A stretch of DNA of 64,000 nucleotides, taken from positions 1 through 64,000 of the forward strand of contig NZ_JACGXN010000010.1 of the NCBI RefSeq assembly GCF_014138285.1, read 5' to 3'. Position 1 is the stretch's first letter, and each line of letters begins with the position of its first letter. A program made the position numbers and the translations under genes. The notes beneath the pieces were generated by a model. The model made no database searches. It saw nothing but the letters and a program-made list of their open reading frames with translations, and was not told the DNA's origin. Below are positions 1 through 9,553 of this stretch, piece by piece. Source of the DNA: Phyllobacterium myrsinacearum (GTDB lineage Bacteria; Pseudomonadota; Alphaproteobacteria; Rhizobiales; Rhizobiaceae).

Positions 1-1
1 C

Positions 2-67
2 CGACCGGCGCGCGTGCGCGCCTTTGTGGATATTCTTGAAACAATGGAGCGGGAACGGCGCCGTTAG
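2..67 (+). CDS. C-terminal end of a gene entering from the left, possibly LysR family (partial)
   Basis: The open frame from the window edge to TAG at 65-67 gives 21 residues, RPARVRAFVDILETMERERRR. A P-x-R-V-R-A-F-V-D tail is typical of the last helix of LysR-type regulators, where it closes the effector-binding domain. Only this tail is visible, so the family call rests on one short motif and is tentative. Confidence 0.4.
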   Translation, partial: RPARVRAFVDILETMERERRR

Positions 68-282
68 CGCCGGCCTCGACGGCATCCCAGAACGGGGCGG
101 CGACAAGAACTGATCGTTTAGTCATGACTTGGTACTTTGTACCCTACGATCGTCGCAGTTCTGGCCGTTTGAATTATGATTCGGACCGCCTTCGTAGAAA
201 CCAGCTAAATAGCGACTCTTGGTCAACTCGACCACCGGTGTTATTGCTCATAATTTTACAAATGCAATTTGAAGGAGTTGGC

Positions 283-822
283 ATGACCGATATTTGGTTT
301 AGGACTGGGGAAGCAACGGTGTTGGCAGCGGAGGGGCAAGTGACTGATGCCATGCCTGAGGTTGTGCTAGGGTCGGTAAGGGGACCGGTTGGTCAGGCGT
401 TTGCATCGATGATGGGACAGGTAAAAGGCCATACACGCATGTTCGTCGTTCGCGACCTTAACCAGGCCGTGCGTCCTGCCACGCTGATGACGACTAAGGT
501 CACTATCAAAAACATGGCCTATGCGGAACTGCTCGGTGGTGTTGTCCAGGCGGCAATGGGTGATGCAATTGTTGATTGTCTTATTGAAGATGTCCTTCCA
601 AGAGATCAGGCCGACGATCTTTGCATGATCATTACTGTCTGGCTCGATCCGCGCTGCGCGGAAGATGAAAATCTTGACCGTAAGGATCTCTATCGGACCA
701 ACTACGAAGCAACGAAGCTCGCCGTATCACGTGCGATGACTGGTAAGCCTACGGTTGAAGAACTGATCGCCAACCGCAAGACAGTTAAGCACTACGCACT
801 GGATGGGGTAGTCGATTATTGA
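283..822 (+). CDS. Formaldehyde-activating enzyme (Fae) family paralogue lacking the catalytic histidine
   Basis: This 179-residue protein aligns by eye with Fae, the enzyme that condenses formaldehyde with tetrahydromethanopterin. Family landmarks are the early GEA block (residues 9-11), GPVGQAFA, the TLMTTKVTIK strand, the Q-A-A-M-G-D helix, and the C-terminal NYEATKLAVSRAMTGKP and RKT-x-KHYA blocks. In canonical Fae the sequence V-A-H-I-D precedes L-I-I-G and its His is the proposed catalytic acid. Here the equivalent stretch reads D-A-M-P-E, with Met at residue 24. The start at 283 is preceded by GAAGGAG at 271-277; a longer frame opens at 124 but its extra residues are not Fae-like. No other C1-pathway gene is near. 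A non-canonical role (binding or sensing) is an inference. Confidence 0.8.
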   Translation: MTDIWFRTGEATVLAAEGQVTDAMPEVVLGSVRGPVGQAFASMMGQVKGHTRMFVVRDLNQAVRPATLMTTKVTIKNMAYAELLGGVVQAAMGDAIVDCLIEDVLPRDQADDLCMIITVWLDPRCAEDENLDRKDLYRTNYEATKLAVSRAMTGKPTVEELIANRKTVKHYALDGVVDY

Positions 823-1442
823 ACTTCCGCTGGGCTCTAAAGCATCAGTAATCCGAGTGGGCCGCTTTATTTTGCTGAACCGCCTCGTGTTTGGTGCGAG
901 CTAAAACGGGCGAGAGATCGCGACGCGTTGCTCATTATTCGATGGCATTCAAGCCAACATGGGGGACATAAGACGCGCCATGCAAGTTCAATGCTGCAGG
1001 AGTGGCAATTCGTTTCTCCGAAACCAACTGGCTGTCATCCGCGCGTCAGGTATTCTCACGTCAGCGAATTACGCATCGACTATGGGCTGGATTACAGGCC
1101 AGCCGTGTCGCCAAATGTGTGACTTGGTCCGATGCGGACGTGCTCTTGAATGATGTGAATCTATCCTAAGCTATTGAATAAATATAGTTTTAAAAACTCC
1201 ACAGTTTTGGGATCACCACCCCCGTATTGCAAAAGCTTCTTCATAATTTATCCGACGAACCGCTAGGACGCATGCGGTGTAGAATAACAGCGGCTTTTGA
1301 CGATTGCACAGACCAATCCAATGGAATTCTGATCAATTCTTGCAAAGCAAGCCCCACGCTTGCTTCCTCTTGCAACTCCTGCAAGGTTCAACATTCGAAA
1401 TAGGAGGGGTACGGTAGGGGAACCCCGTGCGAATACTCAGGG
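823..1442. other. Intergenic stretch with no supported gene
   Basis: About 620 bases separate the Fae-like gene from the kinase gene. Two overlapping frames of 64 codons exist between 928 and 1153, but neither has a convincing ribosome-binding site or a recognisable domain. No strong hairpin followed by a T run was seen. Confidence 0.5.
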
Positions 1443-2891
1443 ATGCTTGATCTCAAGACCGTTCTGGTTGTCACATTCGCAACCGCAAGCCTGCAAGCCG
1501 TTATTTGGTTCTTTGTCTGGCTGGCATGGCGCCATCTTTATGAGCTGAAATTTCTTGCGGCTGGTTTCATTGCTATTGCCGCGGGCGTGCTGCTTATACT
1601 CCTGCGCGGTGAACAGCCAGCATCCTGGGCAATCGTGCTCCACAACACGATTATCAAACTGGGCCTTGTGCTTTTGGCCGAGGGGCTCGCGCGCTTTCTG
1701 GGACAGCCACGCTACATTTGGATTGGTATTTCTCTGCTGATCTTCCAGATAGTGGCCTGGAGCGTCGCTGTTGCAGTTGATCCGGGCAATCTCGCCATCC
1801 GCATTCATACTTCGACCATCTTTACAGTGGTGATTATGTCATTGATGTGCTTCGGGCTCATGCGGGACCGGACGCAACGCCCGCTTCTGCGCTGGATCAC
1901 GATCGGTATGCTTGCCGAATATATGGCGGCCAGCATTATCCAGAGTGTTATCGAGATCCGGTTGCCGGCTGATTTCCAAAGCGCTCCGGTTCTGGCTGAT
2001 CGCAACGCCTGGTATCTGCTGCAAGGCACACTGTTTCTGATCGCATTCTTCGCCTGCTTGCTCTTTATGGTCAGCTCGCGCTTGTCCTCCGACCTGCGCG
2101 AGAAGAACGGCGCCTTGTTGCGGGAGGTGCAGGAACGAAGACGGCTCGAAGGCCAGTTGAACGCAAGTCTGGAGGCCGAGCGCGCTCTTCGCGACGAGCA
2201 GGCAGACTTCATGCGCATAGTCAGTCACGAGTTCCGTACCCCGCTCGCCATTATCCGCAATGCAGTCGACATGATCGGCCTTGTTGGTAACAGATCGCCC
2301 GAAGCAACACGGGAACGGATTGTTGGCATCGGTGAAGCGCTGGATCGCCTGTTTTCCCTTATCGACCGCTTCATGACCAATGATCGCGAAAGCGGCTTCC
2401 GACCAGATCCGATACGCATCGGTTCCCTGATCGCGGATGTACGCCTGCATTTCGAGATGACCGGTCGTGGCGAGCGTTTGGTCTTTACCACCGATGACGA
2501 TGGACTTTCGCTTTTCGCCGATCCTGAAATGCTGGCGACGGTCTTAATCAACCTCATCGACAACGCGCTCAAATACTCTTCGGCCGACCATCCGATTGAT
2601 ATCGATGTGGGCAAGGAAGGTGGAGATGTGGTTATCCGGGTTCGTGACAATGGTATCGGTATTCCGTCGGCGGAGCTTCACAAGATCGGCCGACGCTTCT
2701 TTCGAGCTTCCAATACAATGGCAGGAACCGGAACCGGGCTCGGTCTCTACTCTTCACGCAAGCTGCTTGCCTATCACGGTGGCAAACTGCAAATCATTGC
2801 GAATGACGAGCAGGGCATGACAGCAATCGTGAGACTGCCTCTGTCGAGCGAAGCGACAGATCAAACTTCGCTGAAGGAGTTAACGGCATGA
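1443..2891 (+). CDS. Membrane sensor histidine kinase with N-terminal multi-TM module
   Basis: The 482-residue protein begins with about seven hydrophobic segments in residues 1-215, a polytopic sensor of the kind also found in front of some diguanylate cyclases. A short coiled linker follows (DLREKNGALLREVQERRRLE). The kinase core has the H-box SHEFRTPLAII with the phosphorylated His near residue 262, the N-box NLIDNALKYS near 369, G1 DNGIGI near 402 and G2 GTGTGLGLY near 428. The response-regulator gene overlaps its last 4 bases (ATGA), so the two are translationally coupled. The stimulus cannot be read from the sequence. The adjacent autotransporter is a plausible but unproven target. Confidence 0.93.
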   Translation: MLDLKTVLVVTFATASLQAVIWFFVWLAWRHLYELKFLAAGFIAIAAGVLLILLRGEQPASWAIVLHNTIIKLGLVLLAEGLARFLGQPRYIWIGISLLIFQIVAWSVAVAVDPGNLAIRIHTSTIFTVVIMSLMCFGLMRDRTQRPLLRWITIGMLAEYMAASIIQSVIEIRLPADFQSAPVLADRNAWYLLQGTLFLIAFFACLLFMVSSRLSSDLREKNGALLREVQERRRLEGQLNASLEAERALRDEQADFMRIVSHEFRTPLAIIRNAVDMIGLVGNRSPEATRERIVGIGEALDRLFSLIDRFMTNDRESGFRPDPIRIGSLIADVRLHFEMTGRGERLVFTTDDDGLSLFADPEMLATVLINLIDNALKYSSADHPIDIDVGKEGGDVVIRVRDNGIGIPSAELHKIGRRFFRASNTMAGTGTGLGLYSSRKLLAYHGGKLQIIANDEQGMTAIVRLPLSSEATDQTSLKELTA

Positions 2892-3583
2892 CACATATTC
2901 TCGTCGTAGAGGATGAGCCACGGTTTCGTAAGGATCTGGCCGATTTCCTGGAGCTGACGGGCTTTAAAGTGGAAACGGTCGCGACGGCAGGAGAATTGCG
3001 TCAGGCGCTCGCGGGCAGCAATTTGCCTGCGGTCATTATCCTCGACGTTGGATTGCCCGATGGGAATGGATTTGAATTGGCAACTGAAATCAGGAAGTCG
3101 CATAGCTGTGGTATCATCATGTTGACGGCACTTGGTGACAGTGATGACCGTATCCGTGGCTTTGAGAGCGGTGCGGATATCTACCTGGTCAAACACAGCA
3201 CCTTGCGTGAGATTGAAGCCGCAATTCGCAGCTTGTTGCGACGGACGGGCCACTATCCTGCCTCTGCCAATGGTAAAAATGACCGATGGGTGCTGGACGG
3301 CACGAACTGGACGCTGACGGCGCCCAATCACCATTCCCTCAAGCTGACTGCAACCGAGTTCGCCTTCATGAACGTGCTGTGCAACCGTTTGGGCGAAATC
3401 TGTGCGCGCGAGGATCTGTTGGAAGCTCTGGCCCGTCCCAGGGTGAGCTTTGACAACAGGCATCTCGACGCCGTCGTCAGCCGGCTACGCCGCAAACTGG
3501 AGGAGCGCACCAACCTGCCAGCACCGATCAAGGTGGTTTATGGCGTTGGCTATACCTTCACCGCCTCCGCTACAGTGCGATAA
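2888..3583 (+). CDS. OmpR/PhoB-type response regulator
   Basis: The 231-residue protein has a receiver domain (about 1-118) with acidic pocket E8/D9, phospho-acceptor D53 in IILDVGLPDG, the conserved Thr in MLTALGD and Lys in YLVKHST. The residue after that Lys is His where Pro is usual. Residues about 135-228 form a winged-helix DNA-binding domain, with KLTATEF, the recognition-helix region RHLDAVVSRLRRKLE and the wing VYGVGYTF. It is the partner of the kinase immediately upstream, whose stop codon it overlaps. It is followed by a long AT-rich stretch ahead of the autotransporter gene. Confidence 0.93.
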   Translation: MTHILVVEDEPRFRKDLADFLELTGFKVETVATAGELRQALAGSNLPAVIILDVGLPDGNGFELATEIRKSHSCGIIMLTALGDSDDRIRGFESGADIYLVKHSTLREIEAAIRSLLRRTGHYPASANGKNDRWVLDGTNWTLTAPNHHSLKLTATEFAFMNVLCNRLGEICAREDLLEALARPRVSFDNRHLDAVVSRLRRKLEERTNLPAPIKVVYGVGYTFTASATVR

Positions 3584-3790
3584 ACCGCTTGACGATTGTA
3601 TCCATGCTCTGCTCGACCATTCCGCACCTGACGCGGTGCGCGCCGCATCGTTGCCTCCAGTGCGATTGGATCGGACGACAGCCGAAGTCCAGATTGCGAA
3701 GGCAAATTCTATATTTTCGTGGCGTTCGTGTGGGCGCTAAAGTTCGCCTTTGGTGAACTGCAAGAAAAAATTTGCAAGGTTAATATTGAA

Positions 3791-3820
3791 AGAATTAGTA
3801 AGAATTAGTAAGAATATAGT
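3791..3820. repeat. Short tandem repeat, 10-bp unit
   Basis: The unit AGAATTAGTA occurs twice in a row (3791-3800 and 3801-3810) and is followed by a diverged third copy, AGAATATAGT. It sits in the AT-rich leader in front of the autotransporter gene, just upstream of a TTGACA box. Such 10-bp phasing keeps one helical face and could be a protein-binding array or a slippage site. Confidence 0.6.
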
Positions 3821-3832
3821 ATAATTTAAGTG

Positions 3833-3914
3833 TTGACATGTTTTTTTGCATAGGCATTATTGTTAATCTAGGAGATATTATTCATTATCTCAATAATATA
3901 TCTATATCGAGATA
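3833..3914 (+). promoter_or_regulatory. Candidate promoter/operator region for the autotransporter
   Basis: TTGACA at 3833-3838 matches a -35 box; about 17 bases downstream lies only a weak -10-like ATTATT/TATTGT. Just after it, ATATTATT (3875-3882) and AATAATAT (3892-3899) form a perfect 8-bp inverted repeat with a 9-base spacer. TATCTC (3886-3891) pairs with GAGATA (3909-3914). The region is far more AT-rich than its surroundings. The regulator is unknown; the adjacent two-component pair or a MucR-type AT-binding repressor are candidates. Confidence 0.4.
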
Positions 3915-4150
3915 GTTAACGGGCGGAGGATATTTATGTCTTTGATGATCGCATTAACTTGCTGAGCTGACCGCTGCGCAAAGACAAAACCGTCTGGGTT
4001 AACAGCTGAAATAAGTGAACGTATGTGATGACATACCACATATCAGGGGCATGCGGGGGTCTCCCTGTTCACCCGGTGATGTTTGTGAGAGCGCGCCAGT
4101 TCGATAGCGCGCCTTGGCGCCGTTCTGGTTGTAGGGGAGGGATATTGAGA

Positions 4151-7100
4151 ATGGTAGGACGGTTGGGGCGCGCGCATCGCGATATGGGAGGAATTCTGGG
4201 TTCTTATCCCAGCACACTGAAATGTACTCTTGACGCTACGACAGCGCTGTCCTCAATCGATACTGGCAAACATTCTGCTTTCCGGCCAGGAAACACCTTC
4301 GCCTCCACCTTGGCAACAGGCTCTGTTCTCGCGCTCTTGCTCGTTTCCGGTTCCGCATTTGCGGGGGGCGGCGATGGCGGAGGCTCCTCTGGCGGGGCAG
4401 GCGGCGGCATTGATGCCAGTCATTCGGGGCAACCGGGACAGGATGGTCAGGGCTCGGCAGCTGGCGGTGGTGGCGGCGGACCCGGCGCCAACGGTGGCGA
4501 TGGCAGCTACGGATCCGGATCGGGAAGTGCCGGGGCGGGCGGCAACGCTGGAAGCGTAGCGGGGACTAATGGGAGCGCGGGTGGCGACGTGACCGATGCT
4601 ACTTTTGCCGGCGCTGGCGGTGGCGGTGGCGGTGCGCATGGATATATAGGTGCCACGATCCCGACGGGCACCTTCACTGGCGGAGATGGCGGCAGAGGCG
4701 GAAACGCAACAGGGATCGGCGTTGTCAATACGGGCGGTGATGGTGGAGGCGGTGGGGCTGGCGGCTACGGTGCTGTTATAACCGTTGGCGGAGCGGGCGC
4801 TGTATTGGCAGGTGACAGCCTAGCCGGAGGACAAGGCGGAAAAGGCGGTGATGCTACATATGAGGCCGGCGATGGCGGCGATGGTGGAGCCGGATTGGCA
4901 TATCAAGGCTCGTCCCTGACCGTTGAGGGGAACCTTAGTGGCGGGGCAGGCGGGGCCGCAGGAAACACCACCAGCCGCGCCAATGGTGGCGATGGCGGCA
5001 TCGGGTTAATCCTTGATGCCGGAAGCCTGGTTCAGGCGGGCCATATCAACGGCGGCACTGGTGGCATCGGTGTCCGCAGCAATGGTTCGGGTGGCACGGG
5101 CATCTATGCCGTCAGGGACAGCGTAACCATCATCAATTCCGGTTCGGTTTCGGGAGGTATGAGCGGCGACACAACCAGCCGTGCCAATGCAATCGGGTTC
5201 GCCGGAGGCGTCAACCGTCTGGAACTGCGCAAAGGTTCGGAGATCACCGGCAATGTTGACGCTACAGCCGGAACTGATGATACATTTGCCCTCGGAGGTG
5301 GCGTGGCATCGGTCTTCGACGTTTCTGCGATTGGCGATAGTGCGCAATATCGCGGCTTTGAGGCATTCGAAAAGACGGGTGCGAGCACCTGGACACTGAC
5401 TGGGACGACGACTGCGCTCATGCCTTGGACGGTCACTGGTGGAACGCTGAATATTTCCTCCGACGCATCGCTCGGTGACATTGCCGGCATCGTCAATCTG
5501 GCAGGGGGAAAGCTGCAGGCCGGCACCTCTTTTTCATCCGCCCACGGTCTGCTGCTCGGCAGCTCAACCTCCAACAGTATTGACACCAACGGCTTCGATC
5601 TGACCCTCAGCGGGGTGATTGCCGATGGTGCGAATAACAACAGCGGTAACTTCGTCGACAAGCTGGGTGCCGGCACACTGACGTTGAGCGGCGCCAATAC
5701 ATATTCAAACCGCACCGTCCTCAACTCGGGAACGCTCGCACTCAGAGGTGCCGGCACGATCGGCACGGGCAATATCGTTGTCGGTGCAGGAACGGTGTTC
5801 GATATTTCCCAAGTCGATGCGAGTGCACGGGTCATCCAGCTCAACGGTACCGCCAGCAGCATTATTAACCTCGGTTCCAAAACGCTTGTGCTTGGCTTTG
5901 GTAACTCCTCTAGTGACTGGAGCGGTATCATCGCGGACGGTGGCATTGGCGGAGGCAGCGGCGGCGACGTCGTGATCGCGGCACCGGGCGGCACTGTCAG
6001 GTATTTCAACCTGCAGAGCTACACAGGTGGCACCACTATTGCGAGTGGAACCCTCGAACTTGTAGGCGCCGGAGCGCTCGATGCCGCAGGCGCAATGACA
6101 GTGAATGCCGGCACGATGTTCAACATAGGTGGTCTCGCGCCTGCGGGAACAGCCATTGGTGACCTGAACGGTGCCGGCGCGGTGGCGCTGGGTAGCAAGT
6201 CGCTTACATTCGGCACAGCCAACGATGGTACGTTTTCCGGAAGCTTCACCGGCACGGGATCTCTCATCAAGCAGGGCAGCGGCACGCAGACGCTTGGCGG
6301 CAACAGCACTTACACAGGTGGCACAACAGTATCGAACGGCACGCTTGAGATTGAAGGTTCGCTTGGTAATACAGCAACGAGTGTAGCCAGTGGTGCGACG
6401 CTCGGTGGCTCCGGTTCGATCGCCGGCGGTGTGACCATCGCCGATGGCGGCGTGATCGCACCCGGTTCCAGTGCTGGTACGATGACGGTTGGCTCGCTCC
6501 AGCTTGGTGGCAGTTCATTCCTCGATTATGAGCTTGGCCAGGCCAACATAGTAGGCGGTGGCACCAATGATTTGATCGAAATCACCGGCGGCCTTACTCT
6601 CGACGGGACGCTGAATGTCACTGACATTGGCGGCTTTGGCGCGGGGGTATATCGCCTGATGAACTACGGTGGTGCCCTCATCGATCGTGGACTGACGCTT
6701 GGCGGGTTGCCAGCGGGCGTCAGCGCTTCCGATCTCTTCGTCCAGACGAACATAGACGGTCAGGTTAACCTGATCAGCAGTGCCGGCGCTGTTCTGAATT
6801 TTTGGGACGGGAGCAATACGGCCATGCACGACAACGGTGTGAATGACGGCGGCGATGGTGTGTGGGATGCGGCCGACCGCAGCTGGGCAAATATGGATGG
6901 TTCCCTGAATGGCTCCTGGAACCAGAATTTCGCGATCTTTGCTGGCGTGGCAGGCACGGTGCGAGTGGACAACACCGCCGGTGATATCTTCTTCACCGGC
7001 ATGCAATTCATGACAGATGGCTATGAGATCGGTGGCGGCACGCTTACCACAAATACGGCAGAGACGGTCATCCGCACCGATGCGGGCGTCCGGACTACGA

Positions 7101-9448
7101 TTTCAGCGGCAATCGCGGGAAGCGGCGGGCTGGTGAAACATGATTCAGGAACGCTCATCCTGTCCGGCACCAACAGCTATACGGGTGGGACGGCGATCAA
7201 TGGGGGCACCCTCTCGGTTTCATCGGATGTCAATCTTGGTAATGCGGCTGGTGGTCTAGCCCTCGATGGCGGGACAATACAAAACACGGCTGCATTCCAG
7301 ACAGGGAGAACCGTCACCCTCGGGACGGGGGGAGGAACCTTCCATACCAACGACGATCTTGCTGTGAGCGGGCCAATTTCTGGCACCGGTAGTCTCACCA
7401 AGACGGGAAACGCCACGCTGACGCTCACAGGCGCCAACAGTTATACGGGAAATACCTTGGTCGAAAGTGGCACGCTTATTGGCGATGTCAGTTCGATCCG
7501 TGGCAATATCAGTAGTGATGGAACCGTTATATTCAGCCAAGCCGACAATGCGGCCTTTGCCGGCAATATTGGCGGATCGGGCAATATGGTGAAGGATGGT
7601 GACGGCACATTGCTGCTTGGCGGGCACAGCTCGCTGGATTGGAAGATCGAGAAAGGCCGTCTGAACAGCGCGGCCGAGCGTTTTGGCGGCAATGTCTCGA
7701 TCGACGCAGGCAGTGGCCTTATCTTTGATCAGAGCGTCAATGCCACCTATGCAGGTATCGTCTCGGGCTCAGGTAATTTGGTCAAGAGTGGTGCAGCCGG
7801 GCTGGTGCTCTCCGGCGACTCTGCTGCTTTTACCGGCACGACAACCCTCGCTTCCGGCGTGCTTGCCGTGAACGGTACACTCAACGGTACCCTTGATGTG
7901 CTAGCCAACGGACGTCTTCAGGGTACGGGAACGGTCGGCACGACGATCCTGTCCGGTACAATCGCGCCGGGCAATTCGATCGGCACACTCACAGTCAATG
8001 GCGACTATACGCAGCTCGCCGGTTCCAGCTATGAGGTAGAAATCGATCCGAGCGGGAAGTCGGACCTGATAGATGTTAGCGGCGCAGCAAAAATCGGGGG
8101 AGGCACGCTCTTTGCCCTTAAGGCGCCGGGCGGGTATGATGCGGGAACACGCTATACCGTTCTGACCGCTGCCGAGGTGACCGGCACCTATGACGTGCTC
8201 GACCAGAATACACCCTTTGTCGACCTGACGCTCACCTATGATCCTGCTGCTGTCTATCTGGACGTTACGCGCAACGCTGTCTCTTTCTGTGATGTTGCCG
8301 CGACCGGCAACCAGTGTGCAACCGGTAACGGCGCAGAGAGTCTGGGACCCGGTAACCCAGTTTATCATACCATTGCCGGCCTGCCGGACGGCGAGACAGC
8401 GCGCGCTGCCTTTGATCAGCTCTCCGGCGAGATTCATGCTTCCGTAAAGGGTGCTATGCTGGAGGACAGCCGCTTCACGCGCGAGGCAGCTACGGCACGC
8501 ATCCGCGCAGCCTTCGAGGGTCCCGTGTCCTCGACGCTACCGGTTTTTGTATATCGCCCCGAAGGGGAAGCAACGGCAGGAGAGGGCAAAAATGCAAGTG
8601 CTTTTGCTCCTGCTCCAGGCAATGTCGATCGTTTTGCCCTGTGGGCTCACGGCTTCGGCTCATGGGGTGAAATCGACGGAGACGGCAACGCAGCTTCTCT
8701 CGGCCACGATACTGGTGGGTTTTTTATCGGTGCGGATGCACCGATCGGCAATTGGCGTATTGGCGCCCTTGCCGGCTATGGTCATTCGTCCTTTGATCTC
8801 GATCAGCGCGTTTCGTCTGGATCCGGTAACAATTATCATCTCGGCATTTATGGCGGCGCGCAATGGGGCGCTTTGGGTCTCAGAACTGGTGCCGCCTACA
8901 CCTGGCATAGGATTGAAACCGCCCGATCCGTTTCCTTCACCGGTTTTGCCGACCGATTGCTTGCTGATTATGACGCTGGCACCACACAAATCTTTGGTGA
9001 ACTCGGTTATAAGATCGAACAGGGCAGTTTCGATTTCGAGCCGGTCGCGGGTCTTGCCTATGTGAACCTGCATACGGATAGCTTCGCGGAAAAGGGTGGT
9101 ACCGCGGCGCTGACAAGCCAAAGTTCCGACATCGACGCAACATTTACGACGATCGGTTTGCGTACTTCGTCCAGCTTCGCATTAGCAACGATGAACGCAT
9201 CAGTGCGTGGAATGCTGGGCTGGCGTCATGCTTTCGGCGATACGACGCCATTTGCGGCAAACGCTTTTGCTGGCGGCGAAACGTTCGTAATCGCCGGTGT
9301 GCCGATCGCCAAGGATGCTGCCATTTTGGAGGCTGGTATCGATCTTGCGGTTTCGTCCAATGCCACGCTTGGTGTGTCCTATTCGGGGCAGATTGCAAAC
9401 AACACCCGAGAGCATGGTTTCAAGGCCGATTTTACGATGAACTTCTGA
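4151..9448 (+). CDS. Large type Va autotransporter with Gly-rich and PATR-repeat passenger
   Basis: From 4151 the protein is 1765 residues. ATG at 4151 is preceded by GGGGAGG at 4134-4140; the frame also opens at GTG 4025, and ATG 4184 is possible. A long N-terminal extension leads to a hydrophobic core ending SGSAFA, with cleavage near residue 70. Residues about 71-290 are extremely Gly-rich (GGDGGxGG). Residues about 500-1350 carry several autotransporter-associated beta-strand repeats of the form GANTYSxxTxxxxGTLxL, for example near 510, 623, 722, 1010 and 1097, predicting a right-handed beta-helix. Residues about 1495-1765 are the translocator barrel, from DRFALWAHGFGSWG to the terminal Phe of FKADFTMNF. 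The product should be exported, inserted in the outer membrane and displayed. It resembles Brucella monomeric autotransporters (OmaA/Bma type); its ligand is unknown. Confidence 0.9.
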   Translation: MVGRLGRAHRDMGGILGSYPSTLKCTLDATTALSSIDTGKHSAFRPGNTFASTLATGSVLALLLVSGSAFAGGGDGGGSSGGAGGGIDASHSGQPGQDGQGSAAGGGGGGPGANGGDGSYGSGSGSAGAGGNAGSVAGTNGSAGGDVTDATFAGAGGGGGGAHGYIGATIPTGTFTGGDGGRGGNATGIGVVNTGGDGGGGGAGGYGAVITVGGAGAVLAGDSLAGGQGGKGGDATYEAGDGGDGGAGLAYQGSSLTVEGNLSGGAGGAAGNTTSRANGGDGGIGLILDAGSLVQAGHINGGTGGIGVRSNGSGGTGIYAVRDSVTIINSGSVSGGMSGDTTSRANAIGFAGGVNRLELRKGSEITGNVDATAGTDDTFALGGGVASVFDVSAIGDSAQYRGFEAFEKTGASTWTLTGTTTALMPWTVTGGTLNISSDASLGDIAGIVNLAGGKLQAGTSFSSAHGLLLGSSTSNSIDTNGFDLTLSGVIADGANNNSGNFVDKLGAGTLTLSGANTYSNRTVLNSGTLALRGAGTIGTGNIVVGAGTVFDISQVDASARVIQLNGTASSIINLGSKTLVLGFGNSSSDWSGIIADGGIGGGSGGDVVIAAPGGTVRYFNLQSYTGGTTIASGTLELVGAGALDAAGAMTVNAGTMFNIGGLAPAGTAIGDLNGAGAVALGSKSLTFGTANDGTFSGSFTGTGSLIKQGSGTQTLGGNSTYTGGTTVSNGTLEIEGSLGNTATSVASGATLGGSGSIAGGVTIADGGVIAPGSSAGTMTVGSLQLGGSSFLDYELGQANIVGGGTNDLIEITGGLTLDGTLNVTDIGGFGAGVYRLMNYGGALIDRGLTLGGLPAGVSASDLFVQTNIDGQVNLISSAGAVLNFWDGSNTAMHDNGVNDGGDGVWDAADRSWANMDGSLNGSWNQNFAIFAGVAGTVRVDNTAGDIFFTGMQFMTDGYEIGGGTLTTNTAETVIRTDAGVRTTISAAIAGSGGLVKHDSGTLILSGTNSYTGGTAINGGTLSVSSDVNLGNAAGGLALDGGTIQNTAAFQTGRTVTLGTGGGTFHTNDDLAVSGPISGTGSLTKTGNATLTLTGANSYTGNTLVESGTLIGDVSSIRGNISSDGTVIFSQADNAAFAGNIGGSGNMVKDGDGTLLLGGHSSLDWKIEKGRLNSAAERFGGNVSIDAGSGLIFDQSVNATYAGIVSGSGNLVKSGAAGLVLSGDSAAFTGTTTLASGVLAVNGTLNGTLDVLANGRLQGTGTVGTTILSGTIAPGNSIGTLTVNGDYTQLAGSSYEVEIDPSGKSDLIDVSGAAKIGGGTLFALKAPGGYDAGTRYTVLTAAEVTGTYDVLDQNTPFVDLTLTYDPAAVYLDVTRNAVSFCDVAATGNQCATGNGAESLGPGNPVYHTIAGLPDGETARAAFDQLSGEIHASVKGAMLEDSRFTREAATARIRAAFEGPVSSTLPVFVYRPEGEATAGEGKNASAFAPAPGNVDRFALWAHGFGSWGEIDGDGNAASLGHDTGGFFIGADAPIGNWRIGALAGYGHSSFDLDQRVSSGSGNNYHLGIYGGAQWGALGLRTGAAYTWHRIETARSVSFTGFADRLLADYDAGTTQIFGELGYKIEQGSFDFEPVAGLAYVNLHTDSFAEKGGTAALTSQSSDIDATFTTIGLRTSSSFALATMNASVRGMLGWRHAFGDTTPFAANAFAGGETFVIAGVPIAKDAAILEAGIDLAVSSNATLGVSYSGQIANNTREHGFKADFTMNF

Positions 9449-9553
9449 GAAATACAGCATCGCTGAGATTGGCATACTGTAGCACTGGCTGCATCGCAGA
9501 AAAGCTAAGGCGAGTGGCGAATTGTTGTTCAGATGTTATCAATGGAGGGATAA

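Noticed and set aside
4025-4150. Upstream GTG start for the autotransporter
   Set aside because: ATG 4151 has a good GGGGAGG ahead of it; the extra 42 residues look like untranslated leader and would bury the signal sequence further.
4253-9398. Many long minus-strand and alternate-frame open frames over the autotransporter
   Set aside because: They arise from the strong codon bias and Gly/Thr-rich repeats of the real gene; their products have low-complexity composition and no recognisable domain.
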